Positions 12,682 through 23,549 of a DNA stretch of 64,000 nucleotides are shown here, one piece after another; position 1 is the first letter of the stretch, and each line of letters starts with the position of its first letter. This DNA is from Cristatella mucedo (lineage: Eukaryota > Bryozoa > Phylactolaemata > Cristatellidae). Both the position numbers and the translations under genes were made by a program. The notes under the pieces are model-generated. The model was not told the origin of the DNA. It worked only from the letters and a program-made list of their open reading frames with translations, and made no database searches. The DNA is taken from the NCBI GenBank assembly GCA_009760855.2, contig WPIO01000066.1, forward strand, positions 826,501 through 890,500. Reading direction: 5' to 3'.

Positions 12682-12697
12682 AATACCTTCGGGTATT
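12682..12697 (+). promoter_or_regulatory. C-TTCG-G hairpin in LINE-A leader (copy 1)
   Basis: AATACC, loop TTCG, GGTATT: a perfect 6-bp stem closed by the unusually stable cUUCGg tetraloop when transcribed, about 28 bases before the coding start. Present in both long copies. Confidence 0.7.
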
Positions 12698-12724
12698 CCG
12701 CTGCTATCTTCGCTGTGACTATTT

Positions 12725-15700
12725 ATGAGCTGTCCTCGGATATGCTACACAAAACAGGACCTGCTTAGCATAAGATGCGATGTCGCCATTAGTCGATACC
12801 TACCGGCGGGCCTTCTCCGGCGGGTCAGTGAGAACCTGTCTGCATCCTGCGTTCGCCCCATCAACAGCTCGCCTATCAAACCTGCGACTCGTAAGTTTAA
12901 AGCACTGAATAGTACTTGTTGCGGTAGTAGCCCACCCGCTGTAGCCCAGCATGTTGTGAAACGTCGTCCCACGGCCGTTACCAAGGTCCAACTCAAATTC
13001 GAAGAGCCAGCGTCCGTCGGGCCGGACGCATACGGTAGAGAATACGAGCCACTTCATCGCCGTCGCCCAGTTGTTGGACAGCCTCTTAAATTCCGCCTAC
13101 TAAATGCCCGCTCGTTAAAAACCAAGGGGTTACTTATCCGAGATCAGGTGGTCCAGGAGAAGCTAGATGCATTTCTGCTTACCGAAACCTGGATGACGCC
13201 TTGTTCCAGTAGCTGTATTTCCGAGACCACCCCACCCGGGTTCTCATTCTATCAGTCCATGCGTTCTGACAAGGTTGGTGGCTGGGTTGCAATTGTTGTT
13301 CGCGAATCGTTCGGCTATAAAATGTGCAGTTTCTCGCATGAGTCATCGTTTGAATCGGTTGCTATCAGGTCTTCGTCAAAGACAATGCCTCTCACCGTTG
13401 TGATATACCGGCTTCCTTCTGGCTGTCTAAACTTGTTTATAGAGGAGTTTTCAGAGTTCCTCGCTAAACTATTTGTGTGTGACAGGCCGCTAATGATTGT
13501 AGTAGACTTCAATATTCACGTTGACAACCTTAGCAACAGCCAGGTCCGCTCATTTCTTGACTGTCTGGAGAATTTTGGTTTGGCCCAACACGTTAATCAT
13601 AGCACCCTCGTTGGTGGCCACATTCTAGATCTCGTGATCACTAAGGATGTCCTCCCCACTGACTTTGTGGTGTGCCCACTGACCCTCTCGGATCATTGTT
13701 CGGTCTCGTTTACTGTTCCTGCTCCCTCGTACGTGCAGGGCAATGTCGAATTTGCCAAACGACGTAACTTACAAAGCATTGACATGGACAAGTTTTTGAA
13801 ATCTGTTTGTGATGCAGGCCTTCTTGATCTGCATTCAGACTCGACCGGCAGCCTCGATACCCTCATTGATGCGATGAACATGACACTCAGGAGTGCTCTT
13901 GACAAGCATGCTCCCGTTCGCTCTATCCGTGTTCAAAGTCGTCGAGATTGCTTTCAATTTACAAAAAAAACTCCTTAAGATGCGCCGTGTTAAGCGCAGG
14001 CTGGAACGTCGTTTCAAGAAATCGGGGTCTGAGGCAGACCTAGTCAATTTTAAAGACTTCCTTTGAGTTTACACCCGAAAGCTTAAAAAAGCCAGGGCTT
14101 CTTTTTTCATTAGAAAACTGAATTCCTGCCAGTCGGACACTAAACAGATTTATAAGACAGTAAACCATTTGCTGGCTAATGCTGCCAGGTCTGACTCCCC
14201 AGATATTAAGGGCTCAGCCAAAAAGTTGTCAGCCTTCTTTACTGAAAAAATTGTGCACATTCGTGCCTCCATTAAGCCCCCTCCGGCCAAAGCAATCGCC
14301 GTTCCTTAACCTGTGACCTTTCTTAAAAGATTCTCTGATGTTATTGCCTGTGATGTGGCTGCCTTAATAAGGTCTAGCAAAAAGAGCTCGTCTCCTGAAG
14401 ACCCTATACCTTCATCTCTGTGGTCTTCACTTGCAGACCAACTTAGCCCTGCCATAACCAAGATTTGTAATGCTTCTTTGGGAAAAGGGGTCGTCCCCAA
14501 GTCCTTCAAATCGGCAATCGTTAGACCTATTCTTAAAAAGCCTGGATTAGACACAGAGGTCCTAGCAAACTATCGTCCAGTTTCCCTTGTTCCGTTCTTA
14601 CCAAAGATTCTTGAAAAAATTGTTGCTAAGCAGCTAGTTGAACATATTGAAAATAATGGAATGTCAGAAACATTTCAATCAGGTTTCAAGAGGCAGCACT
14701 CTACCGAAACTGCTCTCCTCCGTGTTAACAATGACATTCTACGTGGCAACGACGACGGGAATGTCACTGCCTTAGCTCTACTAGATCTGTCTGCTGCCTT
14801 CGACACCATTGATCACGAAGTTCTGCTTGAACGATTGAGAACAACGATCGGTCTGGCAGACGAAGCACTGGCGTGGTTTAAATCCTACTTGTCTGATCGT
14901 GTTCAATCCGTGTCGTGTGGGGGTCAGGTCTCAGACATGAGAAGGGTCACCTGTGGAGTCCCTCAAGGGTCTTTACTTGGTCCCTTGCTGTTCTCCATTT
15001 ATACGCAACCTCTGGGAAAAGTGATTAAGGCCCATGGAATAGGATATCACTTCTATGCTGACGATACTCAGTTGTATTTGTCATTTAAACCGTCGGAATC
15101 TGCTGCAGCAACTGAGAAACTGAATGCTTGCCTTCCCGATATTCGATCCTGGATGTCGGAGAACTTCCTGAAATTGAATGACGACAAAACCTAACTGCTT
15201 CTCATAGGACACCTTAAGCGTGTGGCTGGATTAAAAGGCTTTGCTGTTCTAATAGGTGATGCTATTGTGCGGCCTTCACCACGTGCTCGTAATCTAGGTG
15301 TCGTGTTCGACAGCTGCTTCAAGTTCAAAAGCTTCATTCAGAAGACTGCCTCTACAGCTAGCCATCACATCCGATCCCTATCCAAGATTAGAAGCTGTCT
15401 CCCACAGTGGCTTGTAAAAAATTTAACTAGCTCTTTAGTTCTGTCTCGGCTTGATTATTGTAATTCCCTTTTGGCTGGGCTACCAAAGAAAGCTATTATG
15501 CCACTTCAGCGGACTATGAATATGGCTGCAAGGCTGGTCTTCAAGTCCCAGCGGTTTGAGCACGTGCCAGCTTTGCTGGAAGAGCTAGGATGGTTGCCGG
15601 TTGAGCAAAGGATACAGAGCAAAGTTCTTATGCTGACCCACAAGGTCCGCCACGGCTTGGCTCCTTCATACCTAGCTGAACTGCTGCATCAGTTTCAGCC

Positions 15701-16007
15701 TGTTCGCGCCCTCAGGTCCTGTGTGGACAATAAATTAGCTGTCCCATTCCTCCGCTTAGAGACAGTTGGCGACAGAAGTTTTAGCTCTGCAGTTCCTAGA
15801 CTGTGGAACTCGCTTCCACAATTCTTGGGCAACGACATCTACTCTCCAACTGCCGACTATGGCACATCTTTTTCAGCGGTCCTGAACGGTACTTCTATGC
15901 TACTCACTACCTCAACTGCTCTACTAACTCTGCTATGCTTCCCACTTTCTCTATGTTGCGTGAGACGAAGTCTGTTGGCTACCGAATGCGTACCGAAAGC
16001 CGCTTAG
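12725..16007 (+). pseudogene. LINE-A endonuclease-reverse transcriptase, inactivated
   Basis: Same protein as copy 2 but broken. 12725-13963 reads the N-terminal region and the endonuclease (RLLNARS, LLTETWM, VVDFNIHVD, LSDHCSVSF). One extra A in an A-run near 13962-13969 (8 instead of 7) shifts the frame. In the following frame there are stops at 14064-14066 (TGA for CGA), 14307-14309 (TAA for CAA) and 15192-15194 (TAA for GAA). 14313-15194 carries RT with LLDLSAAFDTIDH, GVPQGSLLGPLLF and an intact FYADDTQLY. 15195-15885 carries the C-terminal region (SRLDYCNSLLAGLPKKA). A further one-base loss near 15888 shifts the last part. The conserved glycine of the GDFN endonuclease motif is valine here. 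Confidence 0.9.
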
Positions 16008-16104
16008 GCTGTGAGTGCGCTATACAAAACTCTCCTACGTAACACCCACATGGTCTTTATGACTTTGTGGAGTTACTGACGGAGATACATAACATAACAT
16101 AACA

Positions 16105-16135
16105 TACCTGGTGCAGATAGCAAGTGGAAAACTTG
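16105..16135. repeat. Target duplication (right) and end of repeat C copy 1
   Basis: TACCTGGT at 16105-16112 repeats the left duplication. GCAGATAGCAAGTGGAAAAC then continues repeat C exactly as in copy 2 at 22,357-22,377. Confidence 0.8.
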
Positions 16136-16483
16136 CCATTACCAGCACCCAGAGTATGCTTCACGGTGACAAAATGACTACAGTTTAAGCAATGTTTTGA
16201 GCTTCTTTTGTAAATGTCATAATGACGTGTGTTTCGACGTCGGTCACAAGTGAGTTCAAGGTTTCAGACCACATAAACTAAAGGCATGGTCTGAAAATAG
16301 GTTTTAAGGTCTGTGCAAGGTATAGCTGAACGATTTCAAATAAAGCAGCTGGCTGTACACTGCTCTGCCTTTTTAGGAAAGTATTTCTGATCGTTAGGCT
16401 GGAGCCACAGACTCGAGAGACCTAAAAAGTAGACAAAAAATCTTGAAGTCAACGACGGTTGACCTGTTTGAGGTTTTATAGGT
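16136..16483. other. No gene seen
   Basis: No repeat family or coding signal recognised between the end of repeat C and the AT microsatellite. Confidence 0.4.
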
Positions 16484-16601
16484 GTATATATATATATATA
16501 TATATGCAAATATATATATATATATATATGCATATATATATATATATATGTGTGCAAATATATCTATATATATTTGCAAATATATATATATATATATATA
16601 T
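16484..16601. repeat. (AT)n microsatellite, imperfect
   Basis: Long TATATA tract interrupted by GCAAA/TGCA units at nearly regular distances. The minus-strand Tyr/Ile frames here are products of the repeat. Confidence 0.95.
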
Positions 16602-17304
16602 CGATATTATGCCATCGGCTGACTTTTTTTGTTGACATCAATACTTTGGAATGTTCCACTGATACGAGCCATTACAGTACTGGCCGAGCAGTCAGTTCAA
16701 GTCAGTTGAAAATGAGGTATTGATCGAACGGCAAAATATGTTCAGAAAAGTTTTTAGAAATCGTTTAGTCCGATTTTATTTAAAGTTTTTTATTTTAGCT
16801 TTTCACTTTAGGTATGAACACTGAAATTCCTACCTCAAGCACCATAGATGCAGCATCAGGGTTCAACGTGACGACCTCGTCAAGTCTTGAGTTTTCCAAC
16901 ATATGATGTTTTATTTTATTCCAACTTGAATGAGCCGATTATATTGTCAGTAGTCAGTATACTCGGTATTTTCATATAATCAGATAGTAACTTAATGCTT
17001 CCTTTGCACTCACCAGTAAGTCCCATCAAGCCTGGGGCTGCACTAGAAAACAAAGCTGGCTAGTTAGGGACCCTGCACTGTGGCCATCGTCAAGTACTTG
17101 AATGTTTACTGATTTAAATAAGCCCTATGGAATACCACTTACCCAGCCCCAACCACATGGGCTTCAAACCCGTACGGTTTCATCTCGTTTTATATGACTC
17201 TTCAGCATGATTTGAATACAAAAAGTTACTATAAAACATGCTGCAATTTAGTCGTAATCCCGACTAATTACCTGTAAAGCTGAATTGTGCAGGACGTGTA
17301 CCTA
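16602..17304. other. No gene seen
   Basis: AT-rich unannotated sequence. No exon, RNA gene or known repeat recognised. Confidence 0.4.
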
Positions 17305-17424
17305 CCGAATGCAGACTATGGGCTCAGATGCTTAAATATAGCAATAGTGAAAGTAACTGTGCCCTGCAATTTCCAAAGTCAGCATTCCGCTGGCCGGGCA
17401 TAAATTAAAGGAACATACTATAAT

Positions 17425-17775
17425 AATATTAATAATAATAGTACACTTGATTAAGCTCTCACCGCGAATTCGATATATTTCTAGGCACTTTACATTTACT
17501 GCTAAAGAAACACGATCAAATGGTTAGTGGTATCATACTTGATAAACAACATGAATAACAGGGTTACGGGTGGTATGCAGAGGGTCCACACACAAATACA
17601 TATATTTCATTTGTATAGCACCCCAAGAGAACTAAATCTCTATTCAGGCGCTTCACATATGCCTCAGGGCTCGAGCCCGCGACCTCAGCCAGACCTTAGT
17701 CGGGGCGAGCAACTAAGCCGCTGGACCAACCCAGCTCGGCAAGTGTGGTTAGTGGCAACATGCACAGTATTATAC
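17425..17775 (-). mobile_element. LINE-B 3' end (minus), itself split by a SINE
   Basis: Reverse-orientation LINE-B tail: AATAATAATAG, CACTTGATTAAGC, then the 3' untranslated landmarks ATACTTGATAAACAACATGAATAAC and GGTATGCAGAGGGTC. After a SINE at 17593-17739 it resumes with AAGTGTGGTTAGTGGCAACA, the next landmark of the same element. Confidence 0.7.
17593..17739 (-). mobile_element. SINE-1 (tRNA-headed), minus strand
   Basis: On the minus strand it begins with a tRNA-like head (GGTCCAGCGGCTTAGTTGC, box-B-like GGGCTCGAGCCC). It continues with TGAAGCGCCTGAATAGAG and TTCTCTTGGGGTGCTATACAA. The head and body match 19685-19815 and 62967-63090. It interrupts a LINE-B tail. Confidence 0.7.
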
Positions 17776-18120
17776 ATTATATAAAGACTGTTGTTTGGCC
17801 ATATGGATACCCTGGCCATACCATTAAGAGTTAACCACACTAGAGGTATCCAGTGGCCGCTAGGAAATGCTATCTACCCTTTAATCATAAGTAGTGGAGC
17901 TTGGCAGCATACCTGAGGCTATTATTCCCTATAATAATATTAAAATACATTTTCTGCATCACCTTCAGATAACTCGATCTCTTCCTAGGTACTTTGAATT
18001 TGTGGAAAATAAATCACATCGAAAGTTTAGTGCTATAATGCTCCAAGGACAAGTGTCCATCAGGTGGAGATAACAACCGAACAACTGGCCATGCCCTATG
18101 CAGGCAGACAATTGGTTGCC

Positions 18121-19438
18121 CACGAGGGACTGGGGATAAAAATTCCCTCTACTAATGCAGCCAGCCGCTACCGACAGCTGAGATCGATCTAGTGTCGTTG
18201 ATAGGAACGGCAGGAGAAAGACTGCACAGAAGCTGTTTAATTTTTCTTGGTTGATCGTTGCTTTCTTACATAGCGGCGTGACGACAGCTTTTGTGAATGC
18301 TTTAGGGACATAATCCGAGGCTAAGGCAATATTTATTATGTAACCTATGCATGTCAGCAGCTGATCAAGGCTTCATAGAATTAGGGTAGAGGTATGCCTG
18401 ACGACGGACAGTCAGTCCTGATCGTTCACATGAATACTAAAGTTTTTGCTTTGTAAACATAGATAGTTTAATGTGCTGTGTGAACCATAATCTGTCCTGG
18501 AACGAGGATGCCCATTTCGCTGCTACCTAGTCAGTCGGTTTGTCTGGCGCTTTCTGACTGGTGGTGTTACGAAATCGCATTTACTCAGCACGGCATTTCC
18601 GGTAGGAAAAACGATACTCCAGGGGGACTAGGAGAACAATCCTAGAGCTAAGCAATGCCTCCACAACTGCGACCTACCCAGATGATGCATACCAAACGAA
18701 TATTGTTCACCATTGATCCAACTGAGAAAAGTAGATCTACAATTTTCATGTGGGACCTGAAATTATGCTAAACGTAATCGGCGAAAGTTTGAGACATTGA
18801 AGCACTTCAATATAACCACGAACGATAAATGCAGCTGCTTCAGCTAAAAGCCCACCTACTAGTCTGCTAAGATTCTGGCACCTGGGCGAAACAACCGCAG
18901 ACTGCATAGGCCACAGCCGACAGAAGACCCACCATGGCAACGTAACTCTTATACCACAGTAACTTCGACCACTTCACTTGCAAACGAATTTCCATTTCGA
19001 CGTCCCCTGTACATTGAATTAACTCTCGAAAGTCGGACGAGTCGCTCGGGGCAGAAAGCTAAAAAATGACTAAACTGCCAATAACTTGGCAGCAAGATGT
19101 TGCTATAAGTTCTTGGCCTTCTTATTCAACTAGGCGATACCGGCAGTATCAGTGCATCCTGCTACACATATGAGCTTACCACTGCTGCAGTTGAACCGAC
19201 TGATTGAGGTACTGGTCGAATATATGGCGCCATAGTCATCGAGTAATGCAAAAGTCGCAAGGGCAGTGCTTAGCTTGTCCCTAAATAAGCATTCTGCCTT
19301 CTCAGCCCACGGTGGTAAAATGATTTCTTTTTCGTCATTGCCCATCCACTAAAAGGTCATAAACTTCTTCACACCGAAATACCTGGGTGACTTAGAAAGC
19401 ACCTTCTTAGAAAACCTAAGCACTTTAGTAATGTTAAC
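18121..19438. other. No gene seen
   Basis: Only short chance frames. Nothing recognised on either strand. Confidence 0.4.
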
Positions 19439-19481
<43 letters not shown>

Positions 19482-19560
19482 CACTTTGTGAAGCACCTCA
19501 GAGAACTCATTTCCTTTCTAGACGCTTTACATATGATGCACAGAAAGTATGATTGATTAA
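19439..19560 (-). mobile_element. (AAT)n and LINE-B-type tail, minus
   Basis: An AATAATAAT run, then CACTTTGTGAAGCACCTCAGAG...CTTTCTAGACGCTTTACAT, a mutated reverse copy of the common tail. Confidence 0.6.
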
Positions 19561-19684
19561 TTTAATCGTACAGAGAGTACAATGCTCTGCATTGTTATGT
19601 AGATAAAATACTACTGCAACAATAAAACCTGAGCTTTTCAGTATTAGTCAAGACTAACTACTTGGACTAATGTTACCAGCATGC

Positions 19685-19815
19685 CACACTAACTAGTAGC
19701 TCGCCCCGACCAAGGTCTGACTGAGGTCGTGGGCTCGAGCCCCGCGGCATTTGTGAAGCGCCTGAATAGAGATTCAGTTCTCTTGGGGCGCTATAGAAAG
19801 GAATTATATAGTATA
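19685..19815 (+). mobile_element. SINE-1, plus strand
   Basis: CTCGCCCCGACCAAGGTCTG, then box-B-like GTGGGCTCGAGCCCCG, then GTGAAGCGCCTGAATAGAGA and TTCTCTTGGGGCGCTATAGA. Nearly identical to the head and body at 62,975-63,075. The first bases of the tRNA-like head are missing. Confidence 0.75.
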
Positions 19816-20164
19816 TATTTTTAAATTTAATAGCCTCGAGCGTGGCTGTACAACTTGTGTTATGATTCGATATGTGGACACGTGTCGTTTAGGTGGAGGT
19901 AGCAACAACAAAACTGTCATGGAAGACTAAATGCGTTTTCTAATCTGGTATTCACCTTGCTGCTAACACATAGTTAGCTGCTAGAGAATAAGGATGGAAA
20001 TTCCTTATTTTAAAGCTGCCTGCACTTCCACCACTTGTATTTACCACATCTAAAATAGTACATACAAGTCATCAAGCAATTTCAGCAAAATGTTGAACAC
20101 CGTTTGCATACTAACAGCTAAAAATTCGGACGTTCTCAGTGAGAAATAGGGCATCTAAATTAGT

Positions 20165-20625
20165 CCATACATAAACGACATCGCATCTCAACTCATATGC
20201 CTCAAACTAGCGTTAAAGGAAGTAACTGTGACTTGCCATGCGCAAAGAAAGCATTCGGCTTGTAGGGCATTCTATTTGGGAAATATGCTACGTAAGGCTT
20301 TTTGTTCGGCCATTTGGATTCAATCGGGCAAGATGTGTTGAGTGGCTGCTAGGAAATGTGCCTGCCCCTTCATCCTAAATAGTAGAGCTTGGCAGTAAAC
20401 CTTACACTTATATTTGCTATAATAATGAGAATAATTATGATACTTACCTTTGCTGTATCGCCTTCGCCGAACTATATCCCTCCGTTTGTACTTGGTGTTT
20501 GTGGAAAAGGAAGCATGATCGAAAGTGTGGTGCTAGCATGCTCCAAGTACGAGTGTCTATTAGGTGGAGATAGGAGCAGAACAACTGTACATTCTCCCTG
20601 CAGGCTTCACGTGGTTATCTGATAG
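20165..20625. repeat. Repeat D, copy 2
   Basis: Uninterrupted counterpart of 17,305-18,120 (see that entry for landmarks). A shorter, more decayed piece (GGTGGAGGTAGCAACAACAA) also lies at about 19,850-19,925. Confidence 0.6.
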
Positions 20626-20694
20626 GGAGAGTATAAACGAGAAGACTGAAAGTGCTCGGTGCTGCAGCTTCGGTAGTCGATTAAATTAAATTTA

Positions 20695-20870
20695 ATACTA
20701 GCTGATTTAACAGCCTCTTTTGTGGATCGACAGAAGAGCCTTTATGGCTATCACCACCGCTGGCAGCGGCGATAAAGAATCACCCACCACACGATTCGAA
20801 CCCATGACCTCGGGACCAAGGTCATTAAAAGCAACCGCCTTATCTAGTGTGCCACCAGGGCTGCCAGACT
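20695..20870 (-). mobile_element. SINE-2 (different tRNA head), minus strand
   Basis: Shares AGCTGATTTAACAGCCTCTTT, GCGAT.A...AAGAATC.CC and GATTCGAACCCATGACCTCGG with 57,308-57,478. Read on the minus strand, it has box-B-like CGAGGTCATGGGTTCGAATC near the head, with a long variable-arm-like stretch of Ser/Leu tRNA style. The head is at 20,870 and the tail at 20,695. Confidence 0.65.
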
Positions 20871-20984
20871 ACGCCTCGAGAATACGAGAATCGAATCTAC
20901 GGCGACGAACAGCTAAGTGCAACTTAAATTTCGCGGTTGTGTTCTGTCGGCTACTCAGTTAGCTGCTCATATCTTGAGGTGCTG

Positions 20985-22385
20985 TAGCGGTCCGCCTTCG
21001 GGGTCGGGACCTTTAGTAGCGTCGCAGGCTTGTGGTAGCTTATTGTGGTCGGGCTTCGGGAGTCCTCCCACAGCTAACTCCTTCGGTCCGGTGCACGCCA
21101 TATAAACGCATAAGTTAGTTTATTATACTCGGGCTTCTGGAGTTTGTGTGCAGTTAACTCCGTCGGTCCGGTTGGCGCCGCGTAAAGCGCTTTCGCCGGC
21201 GCGTTATCATTACTAACAGGTCCACAATAAACTGTTGCCGTTGGCACCCAGTTGTGGCCGCTTGTGTTTTAACAGCTCTGCAGCCGTGCAACACACCATC
21301 CCCCGGTTCTGAGCGGCTACGATTTCCTTTAAATATATGTCAATCCCTTGTAGAACCAGAATCTAAACTGCATTCATAAGCAGCCAAGTAATCACATACA
21401 ATTTGAAACAATTTTTGGTATCTATTTACAAGTGACATCTCTTAGTCTATTTGGTATGAGCTAGTACGGCGGCAGCATTTTGTTGTGTGGAGTGAGAGAA
21501 ATAGTTTAAATGGCTCGGGTTAAAGGTCTGGCTTACATTTTGCTTGAGCACCAGCAGCCACCGTGAACAAATTCAACCGTCCGATTCTTGCTTAGTCTAG
21601 TGAGATGTGCCTCACGTTCAAATTTTCCAGCTGACCCCTTTGCTTTCAAGACAGCTATAACTGCACTTTGTGGGTGGATTTTAGATTTAATGGCCGATGG
21701 ACTGACCAAGAGTACGGCTAAGCAGCACGATCGAGCTTCAAGTAACGCTTCTCCCAAAACCGGGCATTTATTATAAAATAACTTTTGGATGCCAACTCAC
21801 TAAAATACCTATGGTCGTCGAAGCAAAATCCAAATCCTCCCATTTGCATTTTCCAGCAAGCCTCCGGCTCAATTAGAAGACTACTCTTAGCTAATTAAAT
21901 ATCCACTAGCAGTAAAGTGGGATTAGAAATAATCTATCTCAGCTAGCTTTATTCATTTTCAATTTACAAGCACCAAGGCGAATAAACTAAGCAATTTAAG
22001 TTTCCGCACATTAAATCTCTTTTCATAGTGATGTGGTTCAAAAGACATGTGATGCAATAAAACCTGTTTGTAAGCACTAGGAATAATCCGGCCTAGCTGC
22101 TCAGACTGATGTAGCTGGCAAGACATGTACCAACCCTATGACTGGCGTTGGTCACAGAGGTTTACAACTAGCAATTGTGGCAGTAATTAAGCCTCAAAGT
22201 TTCAAATTATGCGTTCGGCTAGCTCGATATCTCACTTAGTTAACTTACCTTCACTTCGGCCACAATGCGGCAATCCGACCAGCTATGGCCAGTGGCTGTG
22301 AGCAATGCCTTTTGTCCACTCCAACATGAAAGGTGGAGCTGGTAGCAGCTACCTGGTGCAGATAGCAAGTGGAAAACCTTCCTTG
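20985..22385. repeat. Repeat C, copy 2
   Basis: Continuous copy of the repeat that LINE-A split at 12.6 kb, so it shows the empty insertion site. At its left end a unit of about 79 bp is present twice in tandem. One starts near 21,035 (TAGCTTATTGTGGTCGGGCT) and the other near 21,114 (TAGTTTATTATACTCGGGCT). Both contain CAGCTAACTCC.TCGGTCCGG or close variants. Only one such unit remains in copy 1, next to the hAT end. Confidence 0.75.
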
Positions 22386-22465
22386 TAAGGCGTTAGATTA
22401 GGCATTACTCAGCCGGGGATTTCCCGCGTAGATTAGGCATAACTCAGCCGGGTATTTCCCCAGCG
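22386..22465. repeat. Two-unit tandem repeat, ~40 bp
   Basis: GTTAGATTAGGCATTACTCAGCCGGGGATTTCCC is repeated at once as GTAGATTAGGCATAACTCAGCCGGGTATTTCCCC (each given only as landmark, with small differences). Confidence 0.8.
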
Positions 22466-22737
22466 TTTGATTGAACTTAAAATGAGGTGAGAAATTCCCG
22501 TCCTTCACTGGGTTTCTCGAATGTAAGGAAGAAAATTCTCACAGGATACCCTTAATGACTTGTTTTTACCCTTTACGACAACAAATTCCTCACTTGCCCG
22601 CAAGTCCGCTCGCTAGCAAGGACCTGTTATCATAAAGTGCAAAAAACAATTTGTCACGGGTGAGGAAGGGGCCTGACGTTATTCCCCACTGCAGTGGAGC
22701 TTAGCCGCCTCGTAAAACCATTGGCCAATGATATATT

Positions 22738-22805
22738 AATAATAATAATAATGCACTTGATAAAGCGCCCTCAGAGAACTTAATCTCTTTATAGGCGCTT
22801 GTCAC
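22738..22805 (-). mobile_element. LINE-B-type tail, minus
   Basis: AATAATAATAATGCACTTG, then AAAGCGCCCTCAGAGAAC and TTTATAGGCGCTTGTCACG: the common hairpin tail in reverse. Confidence 0.75.
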
Positions 22806-23317
22806 GTGCCCAGATTACTAGATTGAGACGTAGACAGGAAGCTGTTGCCAAAGGCTCCCCCTCACAATCAACCGAGTCGCATGCGTTCGATAACGATAGC
22901 GATTGCGATCACTCGTTTGATGTTAGTTTTTATGTCATTTCAATTCAAGACATGGAATTCTTGTACGGGCAGAAGTTAGAGTTAATGGATATGCTTGACT
23001 TGGTAACTCTACTACAATATTTACTCATTACTGATTAAATAATGTTAGCAGTTAAGGCTCTCGGTTAGTTGCGAAGACCTGTTAGTGGTGTGGTGTCTGA
23101 GCTAAGCGCCGAAATCGGAACGGACCTTCTGTCTGAATCAAGCAACTAAATCATAAAGTCATTGTCCAAACCAACCGCTGGAATTGAAACATTGACTGTA
23201 TCTGAACCAAGCACCGAAATCGAAAGGTCAATGTCTGAGCTAGGAGCTAGAACGGGGAAGATAGCTGGTGGAAAGGAGCGATAAATCACTCATTCTACAA
23301 AGCTGCGGATCCCTAGT
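22806..23317. repeat. Unassigned; degenerate tandem units at 23,085-23,260
   Basis: A phrase like TCTGAGCTAAGCGCCGAAAT is repeated with changes (TCTGAACCAAGCACCGAAAT, TCTGAGCTAGGAGCTAGAAC), spaced roughly 50-120 bp apart. Upstream (22,799-23,038) is a 79-codon frame of no recognised family. Confidence 0.5.
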
Positions 23318-23509
23318 ACAGTGACTTTAATGGCAGGACAGCTGCTCGAAAGAACAGTGGCTTTAATGGTAGGATGCTTGAAACAGCTCAATTAATATGG
23401 TGGCTTTAAAGGAAGGATGATGGCGTGAGAGCAAAGTATCATTAATGATAGGATACTTGGCTCTGCCCGAACGTACAGTGGCTTTAAAGGCAGGAATTTT
23501 GGAACTGCT

Positions 23510-23512
<3 letters not shown>
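23318..23512. repeat. Minisatellite, ~46-bp degenerate unit
   Basis: ACAGTGGCTTTAATGGTAGG and variants recur four to five times, with AGCTGCTCGA or similar between them. Confidence 0.7.

Positions 23513-23547
<35 letters not shown>
23513..23547. repeat. (GA)n microsatellite
   Basis: Uninterrupted GAGA run. The minus-strand Ser/Leu frames across it are artefacts. Confidence 0.95.

Positions 23548-23549
<2 letters not shown>

Larger units (their letters stand above)
12600..16104 (+). mobile_element. LINE-A copy 1 (CR1/L2-like non-LTR retrotransposon), near full length
   Basis: About 3.5 kb, with a short 5' leader, one endonuclease-RT coding region and a 3' end of CTGACGGAGATACAT followed by an (AACAT)n tail. 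Nearly identical to copy 2 at 30.5-34.0 kb from CTCCCCGC onward. The first dozen bases (12600-12613) are not shared with copy 2. It sits inside repeat C with an 8-bp target duplication. The leader carries a hairpin with a TTCG loop at 12682-12697. The coding region is broken (see next entry). The CR1/L2-type assignment rests on the single EN-RT frame, RT motif style and short-unit tail; it is inferred, not searched. Confidence 0.9.
17305..18120. repeat. Repeat D, copy 1, with nested insertions
   Basis: Matches about 20,165-20,625 in order: AGTAACTGTG.C.TGC, GCATTC.GCT, TTGTTTGGCCAT.TGGAT, GTGGC.GCTAGGAAATG, AGTAG.GGAGCTTGGCAG, ATCGAAAGTTTAGTGCTA.., GGTGGAGATA. The match is interrupted between about 17,410 and 17,790 by a LINE-B tail and a SINE. 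Repeat D itself is unclassified. Confidence 0.65.

Noticed and set aside
12745-13057. Minus-strand frames inside LINE-A (and the same in copy 2)
   Set aside because: Antisense shadows of the endonuclease-RT frame, present in both copies for that reason.
16336-16579. Tyr/Ile-rich minus frames
   Set aside because: Products of the AT microsatellite.
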